The notes under the pieces are model-generated. The model was not told the DNA's origin and searched no databases. It worked only from the letters and a program-made list of their open reading frames with translations. Positions 1 through 10,400 of a DNA stretch of 64,000 bases are shown here, in pieces. The translations under genes were made by a program, and so were the position numbers. Positions within the stretch are counted from its first letter, which is position 1, and each line of letters opens with the position of its first letter. This DNA comes from Bacteroidota bacterium (GTDB lineage Bacteria > Bacteroidota > Bacteroidia > J057 > JADKCL01), in contig JADKCL010000035.1 in the NCBI GenBank assembly GCA_016718825.1, forward strand, positions 1-64,000, written 5' to 3'.

Positions 1-951
1 GCAGTGTGCGCTTGACGTCTTCGATGCCACAGGGGAAAAGTTCAGGGTTCGAATCCACCAACGACTGCATGTAATCGTCGGGATACAACTCCCGCTTCGC
101 AATCATTTCTTTGATCGTAGCCTTTTGATCTTCGTACCGCTCCAAAATGTAAAAAACAGCAGCATTGCGATAGGCACGTTTCCAGCCACCTTCGTAACCG
201 TCTTGAACCAACTCAGGCTCACTTGATTTAGGTACGAGATCGACTTTCCACTCTATTCGTTTAGTATCCTTTGAGATATATGGAGCAAAAACAGATCCTC
301 TCGAGTTCTTGGAAACTTTCAGCAAATGGTTGAACGAGATTTAGATTGAATTTTTGTTGCCCTTCAGCCGGCTATTGCATATCGGACAAGACGGAATGAG
401 ATTGTAAAACGACAAGGCTAAATAGGGATAGGTCACTTGGTCAAAGAAATGATCAAAGTCGTACAGCAGCTTAGGAGGGTTGGAAGACGAAATGGTCTCG
501 GCGTAGTTTCGATTACAATAAACACAAACTCTAACGTCGAGATGTTCAGAGTAGAACTTGGTAGCATAGTCATCGCGGAATGATTCATAGCAAAAAAACC
601 ATTTCAGTCCTCGAGTACTATTTTCCTTCTAGGTCTCCGTGCCTTTTTTTTTGAGACTTTATCCACTACCAGCTGATACTTAGAGGCAAACTTAGCCAAC
701 TGATGGGGCCGATTTGTAATCAGCTCATCTAAGGAGATTTCTTTTTTCTGAATTTGTAGAAGGAATAGCTTCCTCTGAGGATCAGGCTCCTCTCCCATTG
801 CTTGCACCAAACGACTATTCGTGAGATACTCCGCTTTCACTAACTGGCAAAGCTTCTCGGCGATCGTATCAAAATACTCTTCCCTGCCCTTATTGATTTG
901 CTCCATCGTCTTTGGTCTTTGATTTTCTGTCTTCCCTTCGAATCGCATCAA
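1..951 (-). pseudogene. Frameshifted HNH nuclease (PtuB-like), cut by left edge
   Basis: On the minus strand this reads as one HNH-family nuclease spread over several frames. The first piece (951 to 604; the ATG at 906 is also possible) ends at a stop. A shifted frame (about 600 to 352) then carries the nuclease core: CVYCNRNYAE, DFDHFFDQ, and YNLIPSCPICNSRLKG, which together supply the two Cys pairs and the His and Asn positions. An apparent missing base in the five-base homopolymer at 351-355 and an apparent extra base at 287-291 then switch frames again, and the protein continues to base 1. The start overlaps the end of the upstream AAA gene, as in an operon. AAA-plus-HNH pairs are the architecture of Septu (PtuA/PtuB) and related defence systems. 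Decay versus base-calling error cannot be decided here. Confidence 0.6.
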
Positions 952-2963
952 TCACACTCTTTCCATCCATGCGAGCCTTCTGGAATTTTCGATAATTTTC
1001 TAGACGCTCTTTTAGGACTGGCTCTCCAAGCATTTTGATGATGCGATCAGCTTTTTCCTCGTCACCTTCCTCCCATGATACTTCACCACTGATTCGTTTG
1101 ACCACCCATTCCAATTTTGTCCGAGCAAACTTTCCAATCGTATCATCAAGGAAAAAATCATCTTTGAGAAGTGTGTGGAGAGTTGCGCCGAAGGTTCGTG
1201 GCTTTACAATGGATCGAGGCCCTTTTCTTTCACTTTTGTTAAATCATCTTTGCTTAAAATTCGATGACCTTTATGCCAGGAAAATCGGACAATATTAGTG
1301 CAAGAGTGAGTGGAGAAGACAATTTGGATATCAATATTCATTCGGCTTTTTGCGAGCTAGGTAGTACAAAATGATTTCCAATATATTTCCGCTGCATGTT
1401 TGGGTGCACATTTGAATCCCCCTCATCAATTAATAACAAGAAGGATCTGCCAATTCCTTTATTTGAAGTACCGCAAGAATAACTAGCCTTATTATCCCCA
1501 ATTTTTCCGATCAAATAAAACTCCGAAAGATTGAATCCCGCGTTTAAATGCGATAATTGAGTTAAAATTGCCTGCTCACCGGTACTTAACGAAGGGTCGA
1601 AACGATACTCAATAGGGTAATCAGGAAATTTATTTACAATAATTCGCCAATCAGAATCAGTAGATGGCAATCCTTGATTAAAACGAATGGATTTTATTTT
1701 CACCATATGATCAATAAAATTTGCCGCTATCTGAAAATTAAAACACAAACGAAAGCCCCTCAATTCCCGCTGAGGACCAAAATTTAGCTCAATAAATTCA
1801 ATCGGAAGTTGCGTAATCAATTTGCAAATTTCATCAACGTGAATTTCCCAGTCAATATGCGCAATACCTAAAGGGCTTTGAGATAGCTCAATTAATTCCA
1901 GCACAAGATCTGAAAACTCGCTTAAAGCAATTCCTGCCTTCGTATTGTCCTCTACTTTTCTCCAGAACTCTTCATGCCACTTATGAAACAATGTCAGGGT
2001 CAAATCTTCTAAACGAAACAAGAGCATTCCAACCCTAAACAATGTAACGGCAAGATCAACACTACCATTTGGCTTATTTTCAGATTTTTTAACTTCCTGT
2101 CTCAACTCTTTTTCAAACCACGAAAACAATCCATCAATATGAGTCTGCTTTTTGGGAGGGTCGCTTGACGGAATCTGCAAGTTTCGTCGTTCAAATGGAC
2201 TGAATTGGACAATTACAGAATTCACCGAACCAAAACGGAAGTCTGGTGAATCTTGCAAATCCAATAAAACACCCACTTGATCCTTAAATTGTTTGTCAGA
2301 AAACCCTTTCGACTACCATCTGCATTAGAGCAATGAAAGCCAGTTAAAAAATTCAGTTGCGAAGGAAACATCAGCTCCCAACTTCCGATCTATTCCTTCA
2401 ATTGAGGTTTGTCCATTAAAAGATTGAGAAAAATAGATCGGTTGAGCAAAGTAGGGCCCTTCTTGGAAAGTTGGCGGAGCACCACATTGTTTAAAAGAAA
2501 AAACGATTGTTGTCAAATCTAAAAGATTGTCCTTATTCTCCAATTTGGCATTGGAAATAGACCATAAGCAATCCTCAATATAATTAGAAGTGCATATAAT
2601 TTCTTTACAACCTCTATCTTGAAATACCGCAACAACCTTTGATCCAATTGGTAAAGCTTGGCCAGTTGAAAGTATCCACATGAGGCGCATTAGCCTTGTT
2701 TTACCAATGCCGTTTGAGCCCACAATAACGGAGATATTGCCAATTGTAGCAAATTCATACATTTCAGCAATTTCTGGGACAAGAATCGGATTCGTTATTC
2801 CAACATCCCAAAACCCCTCAATAAACTCAGGATTCTCCTTGATGCTCAAAGTCAGCTTACCATTCTCAAGCGACTCCTTCCGAATCACCCAACGATTCGA
2901 CAAACAAAGCTCGACATCTTTCAAGCCTTCAAACTCCTCTATATATACGTATGCGATGTACAT
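890..2963 (-). pseudogene. Frameshifted AAA (SMC-like) ATPase, PtuA-like
   Basis: This is an ABC/SMC-type AAA ATPase in pieces. The N-terminal piece (2963 to 2325) has a Walker A, VGSNGIGKTRL, at about residues 81-91. The middle piece (2276 to 1338) has an ABC-signature-like LSTGEQAILTQLS and a Walker B with catalytic acid, LLLIDEGDSNVHP. A short stretch with IDIQIVFSTHS (the D-loop/H-loop region) lies near 1300 in another frame. The C-terminal piece (about 1235 to 890) ends in a helical tail. At least five frame changes are needed to join them, for example at the four-base run 2300-2303. The pieces are collinear with one intact protein of roughly 680 residues. The region is AT-richer than the genes that follow, which suits an acquired defence locus. 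It pairs with the HNH nuclease immediately downstream. Confidence 0.65.
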
Positions 2964-3207
2964 CTTCCCAAATTAACACAATCCCGCGTCAAGCCAAGGA
3001 CATCACGCCGTCTATTGCCCCCACCGTCCAAAAAACCTACAACACAAACCCAAGTTGGGCATCCAACCCATCCGGCCTTTCCCATCCGCCTAAAACGATT
3101 CCGCAGCCCGCCGATCCCATCCTCCTGCATCCATACAAACCTCCTCCCTCCTTCTGGCACGTCGATTGAAACACGGTCGATCAGATTCATCTTCAATGGT
3201 TACCGCT

Positions 3208-4347
3208 ATGAAAAAATTGCTTCTACTCTTGCCGCTTTTGTTGGCCGCCACATTGCAGGCTGCGAATTGGGACATCACCTCCCGTGAATTCAAGGACTTT
3301 GAAATCCGTGGCGCGGCGAAAGGACCTACCGGATTTTACTTGCTTGCCTATACCAACCGCAAGACAACGGTCGATCAAAACATCACCAACTATTATACAC
3401 CGAAGATTGTCCATCTTGATGCAGCCTTGAATCCCGTTTGGGAATTGGCATTCGAGGAAAGCAAGGTGCTCACAATGAAGTCTGTGCAGGTGATTGGCGA
3501 CCGCGTGTACCTTGCGGGCAGTGCCTATCCTGCCGGACTCAGTGGCGGCGCGAAGGCGCGGCTGATTTGCACCGACCTGAATGGCCAACTTTTGTGGGAC
3601 CGCCAATATGCCTACCCGTCCCACCATTCTCTGGAAGCCTTTCAATTGATCGCCTCGCCCGGACAAGACCTGCTTTTGCTGTGTACAGCCTACCGTGGAT
3701 ACAGTTCGATGGGGTACCCGATGCTGATGCGCCTCGGTCCCTTGGGTGAACAACGCTGGCAAAAGTCGGTCGGCACATCTTATTACTATTCCAATCTTGG
3801 AGCGGGTCGAATCACTGCGGATGGCAAAGTGGTCCTCGCGGGGTTGGTCTATCCTACTGTCACGCAATTCAAGGCCGAATCCCCAACTGCTTGGCTCGTG
3901 AAGCTTGATTTTGACCAACAAGGCGCGCTGATTTGGGAGAAGAAACTCGCCGTTGCCCAACAATCCTACGCAAGCGATGTATTGCCGCTGCCGAATGGCA
4001 ACCTCGTTGTCGTGGGAAAAGCGCAGGATTCGCAGGATCAGTCACAGAATCTTTGCCTTTTACTCGCTGCGAATGGGGAGATTTTGCGCAAGGACAGTTG
4101 GGGTGCATGTGACTTTGCGAGTTTGGAGGAAATGGTTGCGGTGCCGGATGGGTATTTCGCCTTGGGCAGTTGTGATGTCATGAATGGTCACGCGCGCACT
4201 TCGAAAACAAGTCTCACCATTTTTGATACGGCGATGAACCGCGTGGACGAATTGGTGATCGATGCGAAGGTGGATTCGTGGATGTTGCCGATGGACGGTG
4301 GAGGATTGGCACTTGTGGGACGGAATGCGATCGTGACGGTGCGGTGA
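3208..4347 (+). CDS. Secreted propeller-like protein of unknown function
   Basis: This is a 379-aa exported protein. An in-frame ATG exists at 3166, but the ATG at 3208 opens directly onto a classic signal peptide (MKKLLLLLPLLLAATLQA), so the later start is preferred. The mature part has repeated short beta units of the type 'G-D-x-V-Y-L-A-G' and 'DGKVVLAGLVYP', each about 45-60 residues apart. This pattern resembles the blade repeats of delta-60 or PQQ-like propellers. No T9SS C-terminal domain or catalytic motif is visible. It stands alone, downstream of the broken defence locus and upstream of nuoD. A periplasmic or outer-surface location is inferred from the signal peptide only. Confidence 0.7.
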   Translation: MKKLLLLLPLLLAATLQAANWDITSREFKDFEIRGAAKGPTGFYLLAYTNRKTTVDQNITNYYTPKIVHLDAALNPVWELAFEESKVLTMKSVQVIGDRVYLAGSAYPAGLSGGAKARLICTDLNGQLLWDRQYAYPSHHSLEAFQLIASPGQDLLLLCTAYRGYSSMGYPMLMRLGPLGEQRWQKSVGTSYYYSNLGAGRITADGKVVLAGLVYPTVTQFKAESPTAWLVKLDFDQQGALIWEKKLAVAQQSYASDVLPLPNGNLVVVGKAQDSQDQSQNLCLLLAANGEILRKDSWGACDFASLEEMVAVPDGYFALGSCDVMNGHARTSKTSLTIFDTAMNRVDELVIDAKVDSWMLPMDGGGLALVGRNAIVTVR

Positions 4348-4670
4348 GTTCGAGGGAGCGGTTGTCATTGTCACTTCAAATCCCGCCGGAGGCGTGGGCC
4401 TCCGGCCCTAACGCCGATCGACCGCACGCCTCTGGCGGAATTTCCACTTTGCAATCGCCCGACAAGATATCCGTCAAATGCAATTCGCCGAAGTCTGTGA
4501 GTAGGCAGTCTCGATCCGCGCTTCTCCTATTCTTAAAATTCCGCCGGAGGCGTGCGGTCGATAACCGTGTGGCCGGAGGCCACCGGTTCGAAATAGGAGG
4601 CCACCGGTTCGGCGACATTTTGTTTCCATTCCCGAATTTTTGCTTAATTTCCGCCAAATTTCTGAAGGAC
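4348..4670. repeat. REP-like palindromes in the spacer before nuoD
   Basis: This non-coding spacer is built from GC-rich palindromes. An 8-bp perfect inverted repeat with a 6-nt loop lies at 4385-4392/4399-4406 (GCCGGAGG...CCTCCGGC). A 27-bp inverted repeat with one mismatch pairs 4417-4443 with 4536-4562 and would fold the 90 bp between them into a loop. A 16-bp direct repeat, GGAGGCCACCGGTTCG, occurs at 4575-4590 and 4596-4611, with a 21-bp period. The shared core 'CGCCGGAGGCGTG' suggests members of one dispersed REP-like family. Confidence 0.6.
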
Positions 4671-5981
4671 ATGAGTCGGAATGTACTGGATTTGAAGGAG
4701 CGCACGCACTCCACCTTTTTCCCAAAGCACCAAGAGGCTATTTACAAGCGTCTGGAAAACAAGGACTTGGTTGTTGAAGTCGGCGAATATGATCCGATGG
4801 GCACCGAAATGGTGCTCAACCTCGGTCCGCAGCACCCTGCTACACACGGCGTTTTGCGCTGCGTTTTGCAGCTCGACGGCGAATTGATCCAGAAATGTCT
4901 GCTCGATGTGGGCTATCTCCACCGCGGTGTGGAAAAAATTGCCGAGCACAAAACGTATCAGGAATTCATGCCCTACACGGACCGCATGGACTACCTGAGC
5001 CCCTACTCCACCAATGTGGGCTTTTGCCTCGCCGTGGAAAAACTCGTGGGCATCGACGTTCCGCCACGCGCGCAGTACCTCCGTACCCTCGCCTGCGAAC
5101 TCGCCCGTGTGAGCGCCCACTTGCTCTGGCTCGGCACGATGTGCATGGACGCCGGTGCGATCTCCATGTTCATGTGGACCTTCCGTGAACGGGAATTTAT
5201 CTACGATTTGTTTGACAAATTCGCTGGCGTGCGTTTCACGGTCAGCCATAGCCGCATCGGCGGATTGCAGTTTGATGTGGATGAAAGCACGATCGATGCG
5301 ATCAAAGCCTTCACCATCAACCTCAAAAAGGAACATGCCGGTTGGAAGAAATTGTTGGCCAAAAACGCCATCTTCCTGCGCCGTGTTGACGGTATCGGGG
5401 TGATTTCCAAGGAAGATGCGATTGCCTACGGCCTCAGCGGACCTTCTTTGCGTGGTAGCGGCGTCGCCTATGACATCCGCACGTTTGAGCCTTATTTGGC
5501 TTACAATGACATCGATTGGGATGTGATTGTGCGCAACGAAGGTGATTGCCTCGCACGTTATTATGTGCGCGTCGACGAGATGGAGCAAAGTGCCAACATG
5601 ATCCTGCAACTCTGCGAAAAGCTGAAGAAGCCGGAACTGCGCAACGGGCTCATCCGCGCCGACAATGCCAAGAAAACCTACGCTTCCAAAGACGAGATTT
5701 ACTACTCGATGGAAGGTCTGATCCACGACTTCATGATGACGGACCTGGGCGTTTGTCCTCCGGCCGGCGTCGAAGCCTACTGTGCGATCGAAGCGCCCAA
5801 AGGCGAACTCGGCTTCCATTTGATTTCCGACGGTACAGGTTCGCCGTTGCGTTGCAAGATCAATTCTCCGAGCTTCACGAACCTGCAAGGCTTGGAAAAA
5901 ATCATGGAAGGCGCGATGATCGGCGACACCGTGGTGTTGATCGGTTCCATTGACCCCGTGATGGGCGAAGCGGACAAATAG
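4671..5981 (+). CDS. nuoD: NADH-quinone oxidoreductase subunit D
   Basis: NuoD is the 49-kDa-type peripheral-arm subunit of respiratory complex I and helps form the quinone site. The 436-aa product matches the family's usual length. It carries the signature NLGPQHPATHGVLR at about residues 48-61, then GYLHRGVEKIAEHKTY and the RMDYLSP segment. The C-terminus has the expected EAPKGELGFHLISDG block and ends just after IGSIDPVMGEADK. The reading frame is open further upstream, to 4278, but that stretch runs through the palindromic repeats and shows no family similarity, so the ATG at 4671 is chosen. No other nuo gene adjoins it. The neighbours are an unrelated secreted protein and plsY, and a terminator follows, so it appears to be its own transcription unit. 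Confidence 0.96.
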   Translation: MSRNVLDLKERTHSTFFPKHQEAIYKRLENKDLVVEVGEYDPMGTEMVLNLGPQHPATHGVLRCVLQLDGELIQKCLLDVGYLHRGVEKIAEHKTYQEFMPYTDRMDYLSPYSTNVGFCLAVEKLVGIDVPPRAQYLRTLACELARVSAHLLWLGTMCMDAGAISMFMWTFREREFIYDLFDKFAGVRFTVSHSRIGGLQFDVDESTIDAIKAFTINLKKEHAGWKKLLAKNAIFLRRVDGIGVISKEDAIAYGLSGPSLRGSGVAYDIRTFEPYLAYNDIDWDVIVRNEGDCLARYYVRVDEMEQSANMILQLCEKLKKPELRNGLIRADNAKKTYASKDEIYYSMEGLIHDFMMTDLGVCPPAGVEAYCAIEAPKGELGFHLISDGTGSPLRCKINSPSFTNLQGLEKIMEGAMIGDTVVLIGSIDPVMGEADK

Positions 5982-6040
5982 TAGCAGTTTGAGTTCGAGA
6001 CGGGAGTTCGAGGGAGGGCTTCCAATGAAGATAAAATAGG

Positions 6041-6068
6041 GCGGGGACTTTGGTTCCCGCTTTTTTTT
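6041..6068 (+). terminator. Rho-independent terminator after nuoD
   Basis: A GC-rich hairpin (GCGGGGAC, short loop, GTTCCCGC) with one imperfect pair is followed by eight T residues at 6061-6068. Confidence 0.75.
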
Positions 6069-6079
6069 GAGTTGAATTT

Positions 6080-6144
6080 GGCCACGAAGACACGAAGACA
6101 CAAAGTCAACGGAACTTTCTTCGTGCCTTTGTGTCTTCGTGGCC
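6080..6144. repeat. Palindromic CACGAAGA-octamer repeat, copy 1
   Basis: The left arm at 6080-6105 begins GGCCACGAAGACAC and is made of 8-bp units of the form CACGAAGA. The right arm, ending at 6144, is its approximate reverse complement; the outer 14 bp match perfectly. The element sits in the nuoD-plsY spacer, just after the terminator. A second, longer copy lies at 63748-63846. Confidence 0.7.
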
Positions 6145-6168
6145 TGAAATCCTGCTTATATTCGGCCC

Positions 6169-6837
6169 ATGGAAATCGCGCTGAGCATCGCCATTCTATT
6201 GTTGCCCTACTTGTTGGGGTCGATCAATGCCGCCGTGATCGTGAGTCGCGGCTTGTATGGCGTTGACATTCGCACACTTGGCTCCCTCAATGCGGGCAGC
6301 ACCAACATGTTCCGGGAACTGGGTTTCAAAGCCGGGGCACTCACACAAGTCGTCGACATTGGCAAAGGATGCTTGTCTGCAGCCCTGCCCTTCTTCGCGT
6401 TTTGGTGGCTGACGGATCAAAAACATTGGCTGAGTGAATTCGACCTCGAATTGCAATCCATCATCTGCGGCCTACTATCCGTCATTGGCCACCTTTATCC
6501 AGTTTATTTTGGCTTCAAAGGCGGCAAGGGCATCAATACTTTGCTCGGGATGATGCTGATTACCAATTGGCAAGCGAGCTTGATCTGTCTCTTAGGATGG
6601 ATTCTGATCCTCTACGTGAGCCGTTATATCGCCGTCGCATCCATGGGTGGCGTCGCCATTTATCCGCTGTACCTGATTGCCCGCGCCTTGATTACCGATA
6701 CCCCGATCAATGGCCTGCTTGTCGCCGTCGGATTTGGGATGGCCTTGTTGGTCGTGTACACCCACCGCAGCAATATCGGGCGCTTGCTCAAGGGCGAAGA
6801 AGACAAAACCACCTGGTTTGACGGAAAACTAAGGTGA
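6169..6837 (+). CDS. plsY: Acyl-phosphate:glycerol-3-phosphate acyltransferase PlsY
   Basis: PlsY is an integral membrane enzyme that transfers an acyl group from acyl-phosphate to glycerol-3-phosphate, the first step of phospholipid synthesis in most bacteria. The 222-aa product shows the family motifs: SLNAGSTN near residues 40-47 (the acyltransferase serine/asparagine motif) and GHLYPVYFGFKGGKGINT near 108-125 (phosphate/glycine loop). About five hydrophobic helices are visible. It is slightly longer than usual because of a loop around residues 70-95. The ATG at 6169 is the natural start. A -7-like box (TATATTCG, 6157-6164) ends only four bases before it. The downstream lipoprotein gene begins almost at once, so the two may be cotranscribed. 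Confidence 0.95.
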   Translation: MEIALSIAILLLPYLLGSINAAVIVSRGLYGVDIRTLGSLNAGSTNMFRELGFKAGALTQVVDIGKGCLSAALPFFAFWWLTDQKHWLSEFDLELQSIICGLLSVIGHLYPVYFGFKGGKGINTLLGMMLITNWQASLICLLGWILILYVSRYIAVASMGGVAIYPLYLIARALITDTPINGLLVAVGFGMALLVVYTHRSNIGRLLKGEEDKTTWFDGKLR

Positions 6838-6863
6838 TCCATCGATTTGAACTACGGAACTTT

Positions 6864-7322
6864 ATGAAAAAATTGCTCCTCTCCTTTCGCATTGCAGCCT
6901 TGGGTTTGTTAGTGTCGGCCATGACCTTCGTCGGTTGTACAAAAAGTACGCCTACCGAGACCACGACCCCCCAACCGATGGTGAATCCGACGAATGGCTC
7001 CGAGGTCAACGCAGCAAAACAGCCGGGAACGCATTGTTTTGCATTCAAGGACGGCAATCATTCAATCGAAGGCAGGTTGGAATTGACGGCGGGAAACGAA
7101 GTTGTCGGCACGCTCAAAGGCCATCAAATCGACGAAGCCACCGGCACCGACAACATGTATGACACGAGTTTTGACGGCCGCCTTCAAGGCGATTCCCTGA
7201 AGCTCAATGTCCTCAGTTCGGCGACAGGCAACAAGGAAAAGACCAATCAAACCTGGGTATGGAAAAAGGAAGGCCTGCAGGAAGGCGAGCACCTTTTGTT
7301 ACCGGTTTCCTGCGTCAATTGA
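6864..7322 (+). CDS. Small lipoprotein of unknown function
   Basis: This 152-aa protein has a lipoprotein signal peptide: a basic MKK start, a hydrophobic stretch and a lipobox-like AMTFVGC, with Cys near residue 24. The mature region begins with a T/P-rich linker and then a compact beta-rich domain with HCFAFKDGNHSIEGRLEL near the front. That pattern of a GxLxxxxGNEVxGTLKGH barrel is seen in many small Bacteroidota lipoproteins of unknown role. A GTG at 6834 overlaps the end of plsY, but the ATG at 6864 gives the cleaner signal peptide. No enzymatic motif was recognised. Confidence 0.75.
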   Translation: MKKLLLSFRIAALGLLVSAMTFVGCTKSTPTETTTPQPMVNPTNGSEVNAAKQPGTHCFAFKDGNHSIEGRLELTAGNEVVGTLKGHQIDEATGTDNMYDTSFDGRLQGDSLKLNVLSSATGNKEKTNQTWVWKKEGLQEGEHLLLPVSCVN

Positions 7323-7470
7323 TGCCATTTTTCGGGCTTTGACTTCCTTCGAATGGCTTGATTCATTGTGCCTTTGGAAGGGGTGTTTTCATGCACATCA
7401 AAATGATGTTTGGCAAAATGCACCACGCCTCAAGGAAAATTCCTATCTTGTCCACGTCTGACGAAATCGG

Positions 7471-10400
7471 ATGAAGGAATCAATTAGAGTCACAGTTTGC
7501 TCCTTGCTCTTGTGTATTTGCTGTTTGCTTGGGTCGAATCTCTCTGCCCAATGGCATTTCCCTGTGATTGGAGGAACGCTTCCAAATGCAGCCGTCAACC
7601 TTGGAAATAACTGTTTTGAACTCACTTCCGCGGCCAATTCACGGGGCGTCGTATGGGATTCTGTGCAAATTGACCTGAGTCAGCCGTTTGACATTACGCT
7701 TTCCATCAATCAGCAACCTTGGGGAGCCGACGGACTTGCGCTCGTCTTGCAAGGTGCAGGACTGGGCGCAAATGGCGCCGGCGCGAATGCCTTGGGCTTC
7801 GGGAACTCGATTCCGGCATCGGTCGGGTATTCAGCGATTGCGCCCTCGATTGCCTTTGAAGTCGATACTTGGGACAATTCACTTGCCGGTGTGGCCGACA
7901 TCGCGCAGGACCACGTGGCGATCCATGCCAATGGCAATATGGCTGCCACGATTGGTGCACCCGTGAGTGCCATCGCAGGTGGCACAGACGTCACAGACGG
8001 CTTCTGTCACCGATTCAGGGTCGTTTGGCAACCTGGTGTCAACAACATCCGCATATTTTTTGATGGAAATCCTGTTCCTCGGATAAACCTGAATTACAAC
8101 ATGGTCGGGCTGATTTTTGGCGGGAATCCTATGGTTTGGTGGGGCGTCACCGGCGGATCAGGCGGCGCAGCCATGACACAAAGGGTTTGCGTCGGTGCAA
8201 GTTTTGCGAATGTCGGTCCAGATGCAACGATCTGTGCGGGGACAACGCTACAATTGAACGGATCCGGCGGAACAAACTATGCTTGGCAACCGGGAGCCCC
8301 CATTTTGACCAATGCCGCGCTCCAGAACCCTGTATTCGGGCCGACTGCAGCGGGCAATTTTGTGGTTTCGGCCCAAGTCACCAATGCCGCCCTTTGCACC
8401 GACCGCGATACAACGCTCATCACGGTAGCCCCATTGCCCGTCGCAAACGCTGGAGCCAATCAAAATCTCTGTTTGGGCGATTCTGTGCAACTGGGTTCCC
8501 CCGCCCTGCCGAATCTCCTCTACGCTTGGAGGCCCGGTGCAGGTTTAAGCGACTCGTTGGTCGCCCAACCCTGGGCAACCGGACTTGCCGTCGGCACCGT
8601 CAACTACAGCTTGATCGTGCGGGACCCGACCACCACCGCAGGTTGCGCCGACTCTGCACTCGTCAGCATTACTGTGGTCGATACCCCGCAAGTTGCGCTC
8701 GTCGCGGTCAATGATACCTTGTGCCTCGGCGTTTCGAGTACACTCACTGCTATTCCCTCCGCCGGAATTCCCCCCTATTCCTATGCTTGGTCCAACGGTG
8801 CCATTACAGGAAATCAATTGGTTACGCCCAATGCAACAACCACCTACCTCGCCACGATTACCGATGCAAGCAGCTGTACCACAGTCGGTAATGTAACGGT
8901 GACCGTCAACGATACGCCTACTGTGGCCCTCGCTGCCGCACCGGATTCGATTTGTGCAGGCGGAACTTCGCAACTTTCGGTTGGTGCTGTGGGAGGCACA
9001 CCGGCTTACACATACCTTTGGAATACAGGCAGCACGGCGACGCCGATTACGGTTGCGCCGCTTGCGACCACGACCTATACGGTCACCGCCACCGATGCCC
9101 TTGGCTGCCAAAGTAGCGGAAACATCAGCGTTACCGTCAATGTCTCCGATTCGCTGGACATCGTTACCCCCGACACCTTGGTTTGTACCGGCTCGACCAT
9201 TTTGGTGCAAGGTACCTTCTCCACGCCGGGCATCAATACCTGGAATTGGAGTCCCGCTTTCGGGCTCGGCAGTCCTACCAACCCGAATACGAGTATCACG
9301 CCGACCGCAACTACGACCTATTACCTTTCCGGCAGCAACAGCAATACGGGTTGCGGCTACACGGATTCCATTCGCATTGAATTTGTTGCGTTGACAGCCC
9401 CGTTGGTGAATCTTGGGGCTGATACCGCGCTTTGCACAGGCTCCACGTTGGTCCTCAACGCCGGAAACCCAGGTTTCAGCTATGTTTGGAGCAATGGCGA
9501 TACCATGCAGCAGAGTGGATTTGGCACGTCGGGCTGGATTTCGGTATTGGTTTTTGATACTTTGGGCTGTGGTTATATTGCGCAAGACAGCCTGTTGCTG
9601 ACCTTGCAACCCTTGCCTGCTCCACAATTGGGCGCTGATACTACAATTTGTACTGGCGACAGCTTATTGTTGCAAGCAGGGAATTTCAGTGGCGGATACC
9701 TATGGTCAGACGGGAGCAATGCCAATAGTTTTTGGGCGACGCAATCCGGTTTGTACTGGGTGGAAGTCAAAGACAGCTTGAATTGTACGGGATCCGATAG
9801 TTTGGTTTTGACCTTGCAACCCAATCCTGTCGTCGCCTTTGACACGTTGGCACCGCAATATTGCAGCTTGGATGCGGCTGTGATGCTGATCGGGACACCT
9901 GCGGGAGGCGTTTTTACCGGTACGACAGGGGCGAATGGAATTTTTGATCCGGCGATCGCCGGGGCGGGCAATCACACGGTGCAATATCAATTTACGGATG
10001 CCTTTGGTTGCAGTGACTCCATTTCGCAGTCAACGACAGTATTTCCACCACCTTCTGCAGCGCTTGCTGGACCTGATTTGCAGGGAGAAGCGCAGATTAC
10101 GCTGCAAGCACAGGCCGCTTCGGTCGGCTTTGGATCTTGGCTGACCGGGAATTTCACGGGCAGCATTGACGATGCGGGCGATCCGAATGCAACGGTCACA
10201 TTTGACAGCTCCGGCACATATTTGCTGATTTGGACCGTCAAGAATCCGCCTTGCCCCGCCAATTCAGATTCGGTTTGGATCACATTCGAAGGCATCCACA
10301 TTCCGACCGGATTTTCACCCAATGCCGATGGCGTGAATGACGTTTACTTCATCCGCGGATTGGGCGGCTACCCGGGAACCAAATTGATGATATTCAACCG

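Noticed and set aside
45..60. tRNA T-loop-like sequence (GTTCGAATCC)
   Set aside because: The flanking bases do not form a T-stem or acceptor stem, and the stretch is coding sequence of the HNH gene on the other strand.
4278..4670. In-frame 131-codon extension upstream of nuoD
   Set aside because: It runs through palindromic repeats and has no family similarity; the conserved start is at 4671.
4644..6101. Long antisense ORF opposite nuoD
   Set aside because: It is a shadow of nuoD codon usage; nuoD is clearly the real gene.
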